A DNA stretch of 20,235 nt from Bacillota bacterium. Its GTDB lineage: Bacteria > Bacillota > Dethiobacteria > SKNC01. A model generated the notes under the pieces. It did no database searches, was not told the DNA's origin, and worked only from the letters and a program-made list of their open reading frames with translations. The stretch covers positions 1 to 20,235 of the forward strand of contig SKLX01000019.1 of the NCBI GenBank assembly GCA_007121375.1, written 5' to 3'. This document shows positions 8,109-15,211 of the stretch, piece by piece. The position numbers and the translations under genes are program-made. Every line of letters begins with the position of its first letter. The first letter of the stretch is position 1.

Positions 8109-8570
8109 ATGACTTCTTTCCGAAGGGGAAAGATCCTGGGAACCTTTAAAATTACAGATGAAGAAGAATACAGCCTGGAATTCTTGAAGCTATTGAAAGA
8201 GCACGGTATAGCCCTGGATCCTTCCGATGAGGGGATAGTCCTTTGGGAAGGGGAGGGCTACATGGTTAGAAGCTGTGGAACTACTGACCAGAAGCATATC
8301 ATTGAATTCTTTGACGAGAGGGAAAAAAAGGTCACCGTAATTCTCAGGAAGGATTTTCCCCATCACCAGAAAAAAATAGAAGTGGTGGGTACCGCCGAAG
8401 TGGGAGAAATGCTGGGCTGGAGCTCAAAAAAAGTTAGTGTATACCGCCAGCGGGGAAAGCTTCCGCCTCCCCTGTCGGAATTAAAAATGGGGCCCGTCTG
8501 GAATAAAGATGATATAGAAAGATGGGGCCTGGCAAAGGGTATCATAAAAAAAGTTATTAATTTTTGCTAG
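8109..8570 (+). CDS. Uncharacterised protein with C-terminal AlpA/MerR-like helix-turn-helix
   Basis: A 153-residue protein I do not recognise as a named family. Residues 1-88 form a charged alpha/beta-looking domain with no motif I can identify. Residues 93-140 read as a winged helix-turn-helix of the AlpA/excisionase type: VGTAEVGEMLGWSSKKVSVY, then RQRGKLPPP, then GPVWNKDDIERW. These match the helix, wing and 'GP.W...DI..W' pattern of that fold. There is no membrane segment or signal. It has its own consensus promoter with an inverted repeat at the start site, suggesting self-repression. It lies between the pyrG/sppA block and fba, where Bacillus has spo0F, but it shares no response-regulator features (no acidic pocket, no phospho-Asp/Lys pattern). 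It may regulate fba and the genes after it. Confidence 0.75.
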   Translation: MTSFRRGKILGTFKITDEEEYSLEFLKLLKEHGIALDPSDEGIVLWEGEGYMVRSCGTTDQKHIIEFFDEREKKVTVILRKDFPHHQKKIEVVGTAEVGEMLGWSSKKVSVYRQRGKLPPPLSELKMGPVWNKDDIERWGLAKGIIKKVINFC

Positions 8571-8581
8571 GCCTTCAGTAT

Positions 8582-8609
8582 ATAATAAACAGGAAAGGAG
8601 GTTTATTAT
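8582..8609 (+). promoter_or_regulatory. Hairpin enclosing the fba ribosome binding site and start
   Basis: ATAATAAAC (8582-8590) pairs perfectly with GTTTATTAT (8601-8609). The 10-nt loop contains most of the Shine-Dalgarno sequence AAAGGAGG, and the 3' arm includes the first two bases of the fba ATG. Such a structure could tune translation. The 5' arm overlaps TATAAT (8581-8586), which resembles a -10 box but has no matching -35; if transcription began there the hairpin would be incomplete. Confidence 0.45.
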
Positions 8610-9459
8610 GCTGGTAACATTGAAAGAAATGTTGGAGGAAGCTCGAAAGGGCAGTTATGCCGTAGGAGCTTTTAATACCAATAACATGGAAATTGTCCAG
8701 GCCATTGTGGAGTCGGCCCAGGAGGAAAGAGCGCCGGTAATTCTTCAGGCCAGCCAGGGGGCCCTTAAATATGCAGGCATTCAGTACATAGTAGGCCTGG
8801 TAAAAGCCGCCGCGGCGGTAAGCACCGTTCCCCTGGCCCTGCACCTGGATCACGGCACCAGCTTTGAGCAGGCCATGCTCTGCATACGCCATGGTTTCAG
8901 TTCCGTTATGTTTGACGGTTCTAAGATGCCCCTGGAAGAAAACATAGCCATGACCAACCGGGTAGGGGAAATAGCCCGGGCTGTGGGTGTTTCTCTAGAA
9001 GGGGAACTGGGGCGTATCGGGGGTACGGAAGATGATATTACCGTAGAAGATAAAGACGCCCTTTTTACCAACCCTCAGGAGGCGGCTACCTTTGTAAAGG
9101 AAACAGAAGTAGATGCCCTGGCGGTAGCTATCGGCACTGCCCACGGCCCCTACAAGGGGGAACCCAGGCTGGACTTTGACCGGCTGAAGGAAATAAGGGA
9201 TAAGGTGGACACTCCCCTGGTCCTCCATGGTGCTTCCGGGGTGCCCGATGAGAGCATCCAGCGGGCCATTGAGCTGGGTGTTGGCAAGATAAACATTGAT
9301 ACGGATATCCGCCTGGCCTTTACCCGGGCTGTAAGCCGGGTCCTCCAGGAGACCCCTGGGGAATATGACCCCCGCAAAATACTGGGTCCTGCTAAAGAAG
9401 AAATGAAGGCAATTATTAAAGGAAAAATGAGGCTTTTTCGCTCTTCGGGGAAGGCTTAA
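8608..9459 (+). CDS. fba: Class II fructose-1,6-bisphosphate aldolase
   Basis: The zinc enzyme reversibly splits fructose-1,6-bisphosphate into dihydroxyacetone phosphate and glyceraldehyde-3-phosphate, in glycolysis and gluconeogenesis. The 283 residues match the Bacillus FbaA type. Visible active-site elements are GAFNTNN (20-26), LHLDHG with catalytic D81 and zinc ligand H82, E133 in SLEGELG, H179 in GTAHGPYKGEP, H207 in LHGASG, and the phosphate-binding KINIDTD (227-233). AAAGGAGG precedes the ATG. Next come fructose-6-phosphate aldolase (75 nt later) and GlpX, the order found in Bacillus except that murA is absent. Translation may be affected by the hairpin at the start. Confidence 0.97.
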   Translation: MLVTLKEMLEEARKGSYAVGAFNTNNMEIVQAIVESAQEERAPVILQASQGALKYAGIQYIVGLVKAAAAVSTVPLALHLDHGTSFEQAMLCIRHGFSSVMFDGSKMPLEENIAMTNRVGEIARAVGVSLEGELGRIGGTEDDITVEDKDALFTNPQEAATFVKETEVDALAVAIGTAHGPYKGEPRLDFDRLKEIRDKVDTPLVLHGASGVPDESIQRAIELGVGKINIDTDIRLAFTRAVSRVLQETPGEYDPRKILGPAKEEMKAIIKGKMRLFRSSGKA

Positions 9460-9534
9460 TTTCCTCCTGATTTAGCCTAGTTAAAAGAGTTTAACCTGTC
9501 GAGAAATTTTTTAATATAAGGAAGGTGTAAAGAT

Positions 9535-10179
9535 ATGAAGATTTATCTGGATACGGCCAACCTGGAAGAGATTAAGACGGCTGCTTCCTGGGGGGTTATT
9601 TCTGGTGTAACCACCAACCCCAGCCTGGTAGCTAAAGAAGAAGGAGATTTTCAGGCCATGGTTAAAGAAATAACCTCCCTGGTGCCCGGACCGGTCAGTG
9701 CTGAAGTTATCAGCCTGGAGGGGGAGGAAATGGTCCGGGAGGCAGAAGAGTTGTCTTCCATGGCAGATAATGTGGTGGTCAAAATACCCATGAGCTCCCA
9801 GGGAATGAAAGCCGTGAGTCAGCTTTATAAAAAAGGGGTAAAGACCAACGTGACCCTGGTCTTTTCCCTGAACCAGGCCCTCCTGGCCGCCCGGGCTGGG
9901 GCTACCTATGTTAGTCCCTTTGTGGGAAGATTGGATGATATAGGACATGTGGGGATGGACCTGGTAAGGGACCTGGTGAAGGTATTTAATACATACCAGT
10001 ATGATACCCAGATTATTGCCGCCAGCATAAGGCACCCCCTCCACGTGATGGAGGCAGCCGCTGCCGGCGCCCACATATCCACCGTACCCTTCAAGGTCCT
10101 GGAGCAGATGTTTGCCCATCCCCTTACCGAGGCAGGAATTAAAAAATTCCTGGAGGATTGGGAAAAGGCAGGTAAGTAA
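9535..10179 (+). CDS. fsa: Fructose-6-phosphate aldolase / small transaldolase
   Basis: This 214-residue class I aldolase belongs to the short transaldolase subfamily (TalC/FSA/MipB; tal or ywjH in Bacillus). Family signatures are LDTANLEEI (5-13), GVTTNPSL (24-31), Schiff-base lysine K83 in VVVKIP, TNVTLVFS, and the YVSPFVGRLDDIG block. Members either cleave fructose-6-phosphate to dihydroxyacetone and glyceraldehyde-3-phosphate or act as true transaldolases in the pentose phosphate pathway. These activities cannot be told apart with confidence by reading. An AAGGAAGGTG site precedes the ATG. The 75-nt gap after fba contains only the small palindrome GTTAAA-AGAG-TTTAAC (9480-9495), without a T-run. 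Confidence 0.93.
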   Translation: MKIYLDTANLEEIKTAASWGVISGVTTNPSLVAKEEGDFQAMVKEITSLVPGPVSAEVISLEGEEMVREAEELSSMADNVVVKIPMSSQGMKAVSQLYKKGVKTNVTLVFSLNQALLAARAGATYVSPFVGRLDDIGHVGMDLVRDLVKVFNTYQYDTQIIAASIRHPLHVMEAAAAGAHISTVPFKVLEQMFAHPLTEAGIKKFLEDWEKAGK

Positions 10180-10202
10180 ATAAAAGTGGGGAGGAGAAAA
10201 TC

Positions 10203-11192
10203 TTGGAGAGAGAACTGGCTTTAGAATTTGTGAGGGTAACCGAGGCAGCGGCCTTGTCCTCTGCCCGTCTTATGGGTCGGGGGGATAAGGAGAAAGCTGA
10301 TCAGGCGGCGGTGGATGCTATGCGCCGGGCCTTTGATACCGTCTACATAAAAGGCACCGTAGTTATTGGTGAAGGAGAAATGGATGAAGCCCCCATGCTT
10401 TACATAGGTGAACAGGTGGGCACCGGAGATGATCCTGCCGTGGATGTGGCCGTAGATCCTCTGGAGGGCACTAACCTGGTGGCCAAGGGGTTACCCAATG
10501 CCCTCTCGGTTTTGGCCGTGGCGGAAAGGGGATGCCTTCTCCATGCCCCCGATGTCTACATGGATAAGATAGCGGTAGGCCCCCAGGCGGTGGGCACTAT
10601 CCACCTGGATGCTTCCATAGAAAAGAACCTGAAATCCGTAGCGGAGGCTTTAAGCCGCAGCGTGGAGGATCTGGTGGCCATCGTTTTGGACAGGCCCCGC
10701 CATGAAAGGATAATCAGTGAAATAAGGGAAGCGGGAGCCCGGGTAAAGCTTATCAGTGACGGCGATGTATCGGCAGCCATTGCCACCGCCGTGGAAGGGA
10801 CGGGAGTTGATATCCTCTTTGGTATCGGCGGTGCCCCCGAAGGGGTTTTGGCTGCCGCGGCCCTTAAGTCCCTGGGGGGCGAGATGCAGGCCCGGCTGGC
10901 TCCTGAAGATGAAGAGGACGAAGAAAGAATTAAAAAGCTGGGTATTAAGGAGTGCAACCGTCTTTTGAGGCTGGACGACCTGGTGGAGGGGGAAGACGTA
11001 ATATTCGCGGCCACAGGTATTACCGACGGGGATATGCTTAAAGGTGTTCGCTATTTCGGTAAAACTGCCTCCACCCATTCCCTGGTTATGAGGTCCCGGA
11101 CGGGAACGGTGCGCTTCGTTGAAGCAGTCCATCGCCTGGATAAAAAGCCCGATTATATTGTAAAGGCGGGAAGGCACGAAGGCTGCCAGTAA
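10203..11192 (+). CDS. glpX: Class II fructose-1,6-bisphosphatase
   Basis: The enzyme hydrolyses fructose-1,6-bisphosphate to fructose-6-phosphate, the committed step of gluconeogenesis. It is 329 residues, the usual GlpX length. Metal and substrate residues known from E. coli GlpX are in place: D33, E57 (GEGEMDEAPMLYIGE), and D85/E88 in VDPLEGT. Further family landmarks are the KGLPNALSVLA segment and LFGIGGAPEG. The start is TTG at 10203 with GGGGAGGAG upstream, 23 nt after fsa, so fba-fsa-glpX read as one operon. No terminator is evident after it; the next promoter begins at 11206. Confidence 0.95.
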   Translation: MERELALEFVRVTEAAALSSARLMGRGDKEKADQAAVDAMRRAFDTVYIKGTVVIGEGEMDEAPMLYIGEQVGTGDDPAVDVAVDPLEGTNLVAKGLPNALSVLAVAERGCLLHAPDVYMDKIAVGPQAVGTIHLDASIEKNLKSVAEALSRSVEDLVAIVLDRPRHERIISEIREAGARVKLISDGDVSAAIATAVEGTGVDILFGIGGAPEGVLAAAALKSLGGEMQARLAPEDEEDEERIKKLGIKECNRLLRLDDLVEGEDVIFAATGITDGDMLKGVRYFGKTASTHSLVMRSRTGTVRFVEAVHRLDKKPDYIVKAGRHEGCQ

Positions 11193-11205
11193 AATTTCCT
11201 GTGTA

Positions 11206-11234
11206 TTGACTAAGGCCCTACCACCGGATATAAT
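11206..11234 (+). promoter_or_regulatory. Sigma-A promoter for the exchanger gene, with a long leader
   Basis: TTGACT (11206-11211) and TATAAT (11229-11234) are separated by 17 bases, one mismatch from consensus. Transcription from about 11241 would give a leader of roughly 174 nt before the TTG at 11415. The leader is pyrimidine-rich in its middle and ends with GGAG. I recognise no known riboswitch or terminator hairpin in it. Confidence 0.78.
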
Positions 11235-11414
11235 AAGCATAATGTATATTCTTTCTTTCATCTGAATATAATAATCTCCAGCCATTTTATTCCTGCTTTT
11301 CAGGTTTAAATGCTCTAAAGATTTTAATCTGCACTCTGCTTTCTTCCCCGCAGGTATTGGTATCTCCTTTATGCCCGGAGGCTGAGGATAACAGAGTCCC
11401 GGAGATGATATAAT

Positions 11415-12413
11415 TTGTTAAATCCATGGATAGTTTTTATCTTCAGCGCAGCCTTAATTATCTGGGCAGGGACAACACTGACCAAAAATGCAGACCTTAT
11501 TTCTGAAAAAACCGGCCTGGGAGCAGCCTGGGCAGGAGCCCTGCTCTTACCCCTGGCCACTTCCCTGCCGGAAGTGGTTACCTCCTGGAGGTCCGCTGTT
11601 ATTGGGGCCCCCGACCTGGCCCTGGGCAATGTGTTTGGCAGCAACATGTTTAACGTGGCCATTATTGCCCTGGTAGACCTTATCAGTCCTGGTCCTCCCG
11701 TCCTGAGGCAGGTTAAAACAGGGCACATTCTTACCGCCGGCCTTTCCATAGCCGTTACCAGCTTTGTAGCCCTGGCTATTATCCTTCCCCCCTCCTTGAC
11801 TTTTTTAGGGGTAGGATTAGAAGGCTGGTTTATATTATTCTTTTATCTTTCCGGATCCCGTCTTCTCATGAGGTATGAGAGGAGATTTCCCGTATTAAAG
11901 ACGGACCTTCCTTCTTCCCATTTAAAAGATAAAACCCTTACCCAGGGTATTTTGGGTTTTGTCCTGGCGGGAGGGGTCATTGTGTTTGCCGGAAGCCAGC
12001 TGGCGGATGCGGGGAAGGTTATCGCCCAGGAAACAGGCCTGGGGGAAACCCTGGTAGGTTCTTTGTTAATCGCTGTAACCACCTCCCTTCCGGAACTGGC
12101 TACCACCCTTACGGCTGCCCGCCTGGGACTTTTTGACATGGCCATCGGAAACATATTTGGCGCCAACTTTCTAAACCTGTTCATTATTTTCCTCAGCGAT
12201 CTTTTTTATCAGCCGGGCCCTATCCTCAAAAATGTTTCCTTTAACCACCTTTTAAACAGCCAGATTAGCATTTTCCTTATGTCCCTGGCAGTAATCAGCC
12301 TTATATATCGCTCCAGGAAGACGGTGGTGGGCCTGGGGCTGGATTCCCTAGCTATTATAATTACATACCTGGCAGCTTTTGTCCTTTTATTTACCCTGGG
12401 GGCTTCTTCCTGA
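11415..12413 (+). CDS. Na+/Ca2+ exchanger family antiporter
   Basis: A 332-residue, roughly ten-helix membrane protein of the cation/Ca2+ exchanger superfamily (YrbG/CaxA-like), which swaps Ca2+ or a similar cation for Na+ or H+. The two internal alpha-repeats are clear: GALLLPLATSLPEVVTS with E53, followed by LGNVFGSNMFN, and GSLLIAVTTSLPELATT with E227, followed by IGNIFGANFLN. The acidic residues in the TSLPE motifs bind the cation in this family. The TTG start follows GGAG by 10 nt; no in-frame ATG lies nearby, so the exact start is less sure than the gene. It sits between glpX and rho, where Bacillus has no such gene, and carries its own promoter. Ion specificity cannot be read from the sequence. 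Confidence 0.88.
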   Translation: MLNPWIVFIFSAALIIWAGTTLTKNADLISEKTGLGAAWAGALLLPLATSLPEVVTSWRSAVIGAPDLALGNVFGSNMFNVAIIALVDLISPGPPVLRQVKTGHILTAGLSIAVTSFVALAIILPPSLTFLGVGLEGWFILFFYLSGSRLLMRYERRFPVLKTDLPSSHLKDKTLTQGILGFVLAGGVIVFAGSQLADAGKVIAQETGLGETLVGSLLIAVTTSLPELATTLTAARLGLFDMAIGNIFGANFLNLFIIFLSDLFYQPGPILKNVSFNHLLNSQISIFLMSLAVISLIYRSRKTVVGLGLDSLAIIITYLAAFVLLFTLGASS

Positions 12414-12503
12414 TAGGAGGCATTTTCGGGAGAAGACACCCTACCAATTTTTATTAGCACCTTTTAGAATACTTCAGGTAAAACTTAGGAGGTTTTAAGT
12501 TTC

Positions 12504-13772
12504 ATGAATGAAATAGATGAAAAAGAAATTAAAATTAACCAGATGGAGCAGATGACCCTCTCCGAATTAGGAAAACTGGCTCAACATTACAATATCAAAG
12601 GGTATTCCCAGATGAAAAAGCGGGACCTGATTTTTGCCCTCCTGAAAGGGGCCGCGGAAAAGGAAGGCCACCTTTTTGCTGAAGGAGTTTTGGAAATCAT
12701 GCCCGACGGATTCGGGTTTTTAAGGGCCTTCAACCTTCAGCCCGGCAGAGAGGATATCTATATATCCAATTCCCAGATCCGGCGCTTTGATATGAGGACC
12801 GGGGATATGGTTTCCGGAAAGGTAAGGCCTCCCAAGGATAATGAGAGATATTTTGCCCTTCTCCTGGTGGAAGCCATTAACGGCCTGGATCCCGAGCTTT
12901 CCCCTAAACGCCCTTATTTCCCCAGCCTCACCCCCATCCATCCCCAGGAACAACTTACTTTAGAAACCCGTCCCCAGGATTTTTCCACCCGAATAATTGA
13001 CCTGTTAATCCCTCTGGGTAAGGGTCAGCGGGGACTTTTGGTATCTCCGCCCAAGGCGGGTAAAACCCTCCTTTTAAAAAGGATTGCCAACAGTCTGGCC
13101 ACCAATTACCCGGACCTGGATTTGATAGTCCTGTTAATCGACGAAAGGCCCGAAGAAGTCACCGACATGCGCCGTTCCGTGAAGGGGGAAGTCTTGAGCT
13201 CCACCTTCGATGAGCTTCCCGACAACCACGTCCGCCTGGCGGAACTGGTCCTGGAAAGGGCCCAGCGCCTGGTGGAGCACGGGCGGGATGTGGTGATCCT
13301 CCTGGACAGCATAACCCGTCTGGCCCGGGCCTACAACCTGGTGGTTCCCCCCAGCGGCCGCACCCTTTCCGGGGGGATAGACCCGGGAGCCTTCCATAAG
13401 CCCAAGCGCTTCTTTGGAGCCGCCCGGAAGGTGGAGGAGGGGGGAAGCCTTACCATCCTGGCCACGGCCCTGGTGGATACGGGGAGCCGCATGGATGATG
13501 TGATTTATGAAGAATTCAAAGGCACGGGTAATATGGAGCTTCACCTGGAAAGGAAGCTGGCAGAAAAACGGGTTTTCCCAGCCATAGACATAAACCGGTC
13601 GGGCACCCGGCGGGAAGAGCTCCTTTTCGACGAAAGAAAGCTGGAGCTCATGTGGACCCTGAGGAAAGTCATGCAAAACTCCAGCCCTGGAGAGTTTTTG
13701 GAGCTTCTCATCAGCAAGCTTTCCAAAACCAATTCCAACGAAGAATTTTTAGCTAATATGCATAATTTATAA
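12504..13772 (+). CDS. rho: Transcription termination factor Rho
   Basis: Rho is a hexameric RNA-dependent ATPase that strips RNA polymerase from untranslated transcripts. It is 422 residues and has the full domain order: Rho_N helical domain (about 17-50), cold-shock RNA-binding domain (about 57-128, with EGVLEIMPDGFGFLR), and the ATPase domain with Walker A SPPKAGKT (181-188) and Walker B IVLLIDERPEEVTDM from about 208. VVPPSGRTLSGGIDP and the FFGAARKVEEGGSLTI stretch form the RNA-contacting loops. It lacks the long inserted arginine-rich or acidic segment seen in some actinobacterial Rho proteins. AGGAGG lies 11 nt before the ATG. The stop codon sits inside the loop of its own terminator. 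Confidence 0.98.
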   Translation: MNEIDEKEIKINQMEQMTLSELGKLAQHYNIKGYSQMKKRDLIFALLKGAAEKEGHLFAEGVLEIMPDGFGFLRAFNLQPGREDIYISNSQIRRFDMRTGDMVSGKVRPPKDNERYFALLLVEAINGLDPELSPKRPYFPSLTPIHPQEQLTLETRPQDFSTRIIDLLIPLGKGQRGLLVSPPKAGKTLLLKRIANSLATNYPDLDLIVLLIDERPEEVTDMRRSVKGEVLSSTFDELPDNHVRLAELVLERAQRLVEHGRDVVILLDSITRLARAYNLVVPPSGRTLSGGIDPGAFHKPKRFFGAARKVEEGGSLTILATALVDTGSRMDDVIYEEFKGTGNMELHLERKLAEKRVFPAIDINRSGTRREELLFDERKLELMWTLRKVMQNSSPGEFLELLISKLSKTNSNEEFLANMHNL

Positions 13773-13790
13773 AATTATGCATATTTTTTT
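13755..13790 (+). terminator. Intrinsic terminator overlapping the rho stop codon
   Basis: A perfect 14-bp AT-rich stem (13755-13768 with 13772-13785) encloses a 3-nt loop and runs into T's up to 13790. The TAA stop of rho (13770-13772) is in the loop and at the stem edge, so the last codons of rho form the 5' arm. A ribosome finishing rho would open the hairpin, which may link termination to translation. Confidence 0.85.
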
Positions 13791-13846
13791 TATTTTTGGC
13801 CCAGAATAGGAGGTGATTTTTATCATCAAAATGAGGTGAGAAAATA

Positions 13847-14827
13847 ATGAAAAGGAAAAAATCCCTTCTGGGTCTGATTCTGGCGAGTGTCCTCTTTTTA
13901 GGAGTATTTTTACCGGCCACCGCAGGAGCAGAGTCCCAAGAAGGGGAAAAGGGTTTTTATCGGCCACCTTATTTGGACCAGATATTAAAGTACCTGGAAA
14001 ATAATGATCTTGACGATACAAAAAAAGAAGAAAAGGATATGGTAAAAGAGGAGGCAGAAGAGGGGGAAAAGGAGGAAATAATTGAGCACCGGGTAAAAAG
14101 GGGAGAGACCATCAGCAGCATAGCAAACCGCTATCAGTCCTCCGTGGAGGTAATCGCCTCCCGTAATCAGATTAAAAATCCCCACGCCATTCAAGAAGGA
14201 GAAGTTCTTAAAATAACCCGGGGAGAAGTCCTGTCCCACCAGGTCAGGAAGGGGGATACCCTGTGGGATATCTCCCACCGTTACGGGGCGGACTGGGTAG
14301 AAGTGGTGTACACGAACGGGGTAGAAGACCCCCATAATCTTTCCATAGGGGAAACCCTTGTTATACCCTTTGCCGGGGAGAAAAAGGAGGCTTCTCCCGC
14401 CCTGGCCCAGCAATTCCAGGAAAAGGTCCAGGAAGAAAAAATTGTCCAGGAAAGGGGCCCCTTTATTTGGCCCGTTGATGGACCCATATCTTCTCCCTTT
14501 GGGCCCCGGAAGGGGGGCTTTCATTACGGCCTGGACATAGCAGTGCCCACGGGCACCCCCTTGAGGGCCATAGCTGAGGGCACCGTAGAGTTTTCCGGCT
14601 GGCGGGGTGGCTACGGCCGGGCGGTAATCCTTGACCACGGTCAGGGCTGGCAGAGCCTTTACGGCCACGCTTCCCGCTTGAATGTCCGGGAAGGGGAATG
14701 GGTTTACCAGGGCCAGATTATTGCCCGGGCAGGGGCCACGGGTAACGCTACAGGCCCCCATCTGCATCTGGAAATAATCGAAGAAGGGAAAAAACTAAAC
14801 CCCATCAAATATCTTCCCCCCAGATAA
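13847..14827 (+). CDS. Secreted LysM-M23 peptidoglycan endopeptidase
   Basis: This is an exported cell-wall enzyme of 326 residues. A signal peptide (basic MKRKK, hydrophobic core to about 24, likely cut after the A-rich ATAGA) is followed by an acidic, lysine-rich linker (about 50-78). Two LysM peptidoglycan-binding repeats follow at about 80-123 and 129-173, both opening with the VxxGxTxxxI pattern (VKRGETISSI, VRKGDTLWDI). The C-terminal M23 (LytM/lysostaphin-type) domain has the zinc ligands H226 and D230 (HYGLD) and H307 in HLH, plus H273 in LYGHAS and H305, so it should be catalytically active on peptide crosslinks. This architecture also occurs in sporulation and division proteins (for example SpoIIQ relatives and NlpD), so its precise role is open. 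The ATG follows AGGTGAG; a second, stronger site is discussed in the findings. Confidence 0.93.
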   Translation: MKRKKSLLGLILASVLFLGVFLPATAGAESQEGEKGFYRPPYLDQILKYLENNDLDDTKKEEKDMVKEEAEEGEKEEIIEHRVKRGETISSIANRYQSSVEVIASRNQIKNPHAIQEGEVLKITRGEVLSHQVRKGDTLWDISHRYGADWVEVVYTNGVEDPHNLSIGETLVIPFAGEKKEASPALAQQFQEKVQEEKIVQERGPFIWPVDGPISSPFGPRKGGFHYGLDIAVPTGTPLRAIAEGTVEFSGWRGGYGRAVILDHGQGWQSLYGHASRLNVREGEWVYQGQIIARAGATGNATGPHLHLEIIEEGKKLNPIKYLPPR

Positions 14828-14895
14828 AGCCCCTTCTCCAGGCGAGGATAAAGTGCTGCTCAGGTTAATTTATTTTTAAAAAATCCTAGTATACA

Positions 14896-14924
14896 TTGCA
14901 TAAAGCTGCAACCTGTGTTATTAT
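14896..14924 (+). promoter_or_regulatory. Promoter of rpmE
   Basis: TTGCAT (14896-14901) and TATTAT (14919-14924) are 17 bases apart, and the TGT before the -10 gives an extended -10. The predicted leader is about 31 nt. A small inverted repeat, TTGCA-N6-TGCAA (14896-14911), covers the -35; its meaning is unknown. Confidence 0.72.
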
Positions 14925-14961
14925 TTATAAGGTAATTTATGCAGAAAGAGGTGAAGGACCA

Positions 14962-15162
14962 ATGAAAGCTAAAATACATCCTGAATATAAAAAGACTACC
15001 ATAACCTGTTCCTGCGGGGCAGCTTTTGAAGTAGGTTCTACTAAAGATAATCTGAAGGTAGAGATATGCTCCAACTGTCATCCCTTCTTTACCGGAAAGC
15101 AGAAGTTTGTTGATTCCGGCGGACGGGTTGAAAGGTTTAAGCGGAAATACGGCATTAACTAA
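14962..15162 (+). CDS. rpmE: 50S ribosomal protein L31 (zinc-binding form)
   Basis: This small ribosomal protein of 66 residues sits at the bridge between the ribosomal subunits. It is the zinc-containing (C+) type: cysteines C16 and C18 in TCSCG and C36 and C39 in ICSNCH form the metal site, followed by PFFTGKQKF, typical of L31. The ATG at 14962 is chosen because AAAGAGGTGAA lies upstream and because the protein then starts MKAKIHPEY, the normal L31 beginning. An upstream in-frame ATG at 14896 lies in the promoter. It has its own promoter and terminator, so it is mainly monocistronic. Confidence 0.97.
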   Translation: MKAKIHPEYKKTTITCSCGAAFEVGSTKDNLKVEICSNCHPFFTGKQKFVDSGGRVERFKRKYGIN

Positions 15163-15189
15163 GCAGGGCAGGAGAGCTCTGCTTTTTTT
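15161..15189 (+). terminator. Intrinsic terminator of rpmE
   Basis: AAGCAGGGC (15161-15169) pairs with GCTCTGCTT (15176-15184), one pair being G-U, around a 6-nt loop, followed by seven T's (15183-15189). The 5' arm starts at the rpmE stop codon. Confidence 0.82.
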
Positions 15190-15211
15190 CTATTGAGGGG
15201 AGGTAATTTGC

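Noticed and set aside
8526..8573. 11-bp inverted repeat (GGCCTGGCAAA with TTTGCTAGGCC, one G-U) at the end of the helix-turn-helix gene
   Set aside because: The loop is 26 nt and no T-run follows. Pairings of this quality are expected several times by chance in 20 kb.
9480..9495. GTTAAA-AGAG-TTTAAC palindrome between fba and fsa
   Set aside because: Short, AT-rich and without an adjoining T-run. The T-rich stretch comes 12 nt later and the genes appear co-transcribed.
11241..11414. Known riboswitch (Mn2+ yybP-ykoY, Mg2+, cobalamin or c-di-GMP) in the exchanger leader
   Set aside because: None of the conserved cores of these classes could be found by eye.
13985..14767. Long open frame (260 codons) opposite the LysM-M23 gene, and similar frames opposite pyrG, glpX and prfA
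   Set aside because: All lie antisense to clearly conserved genes, with low-complexity translations produced by codon bias in the true gene.
14896..14961. Longer N-terminus for L31
   Set aside because: The region is the rpmE promoter. The ATG at 14962 has a good ribosome binding site and the standard L31 beginning.
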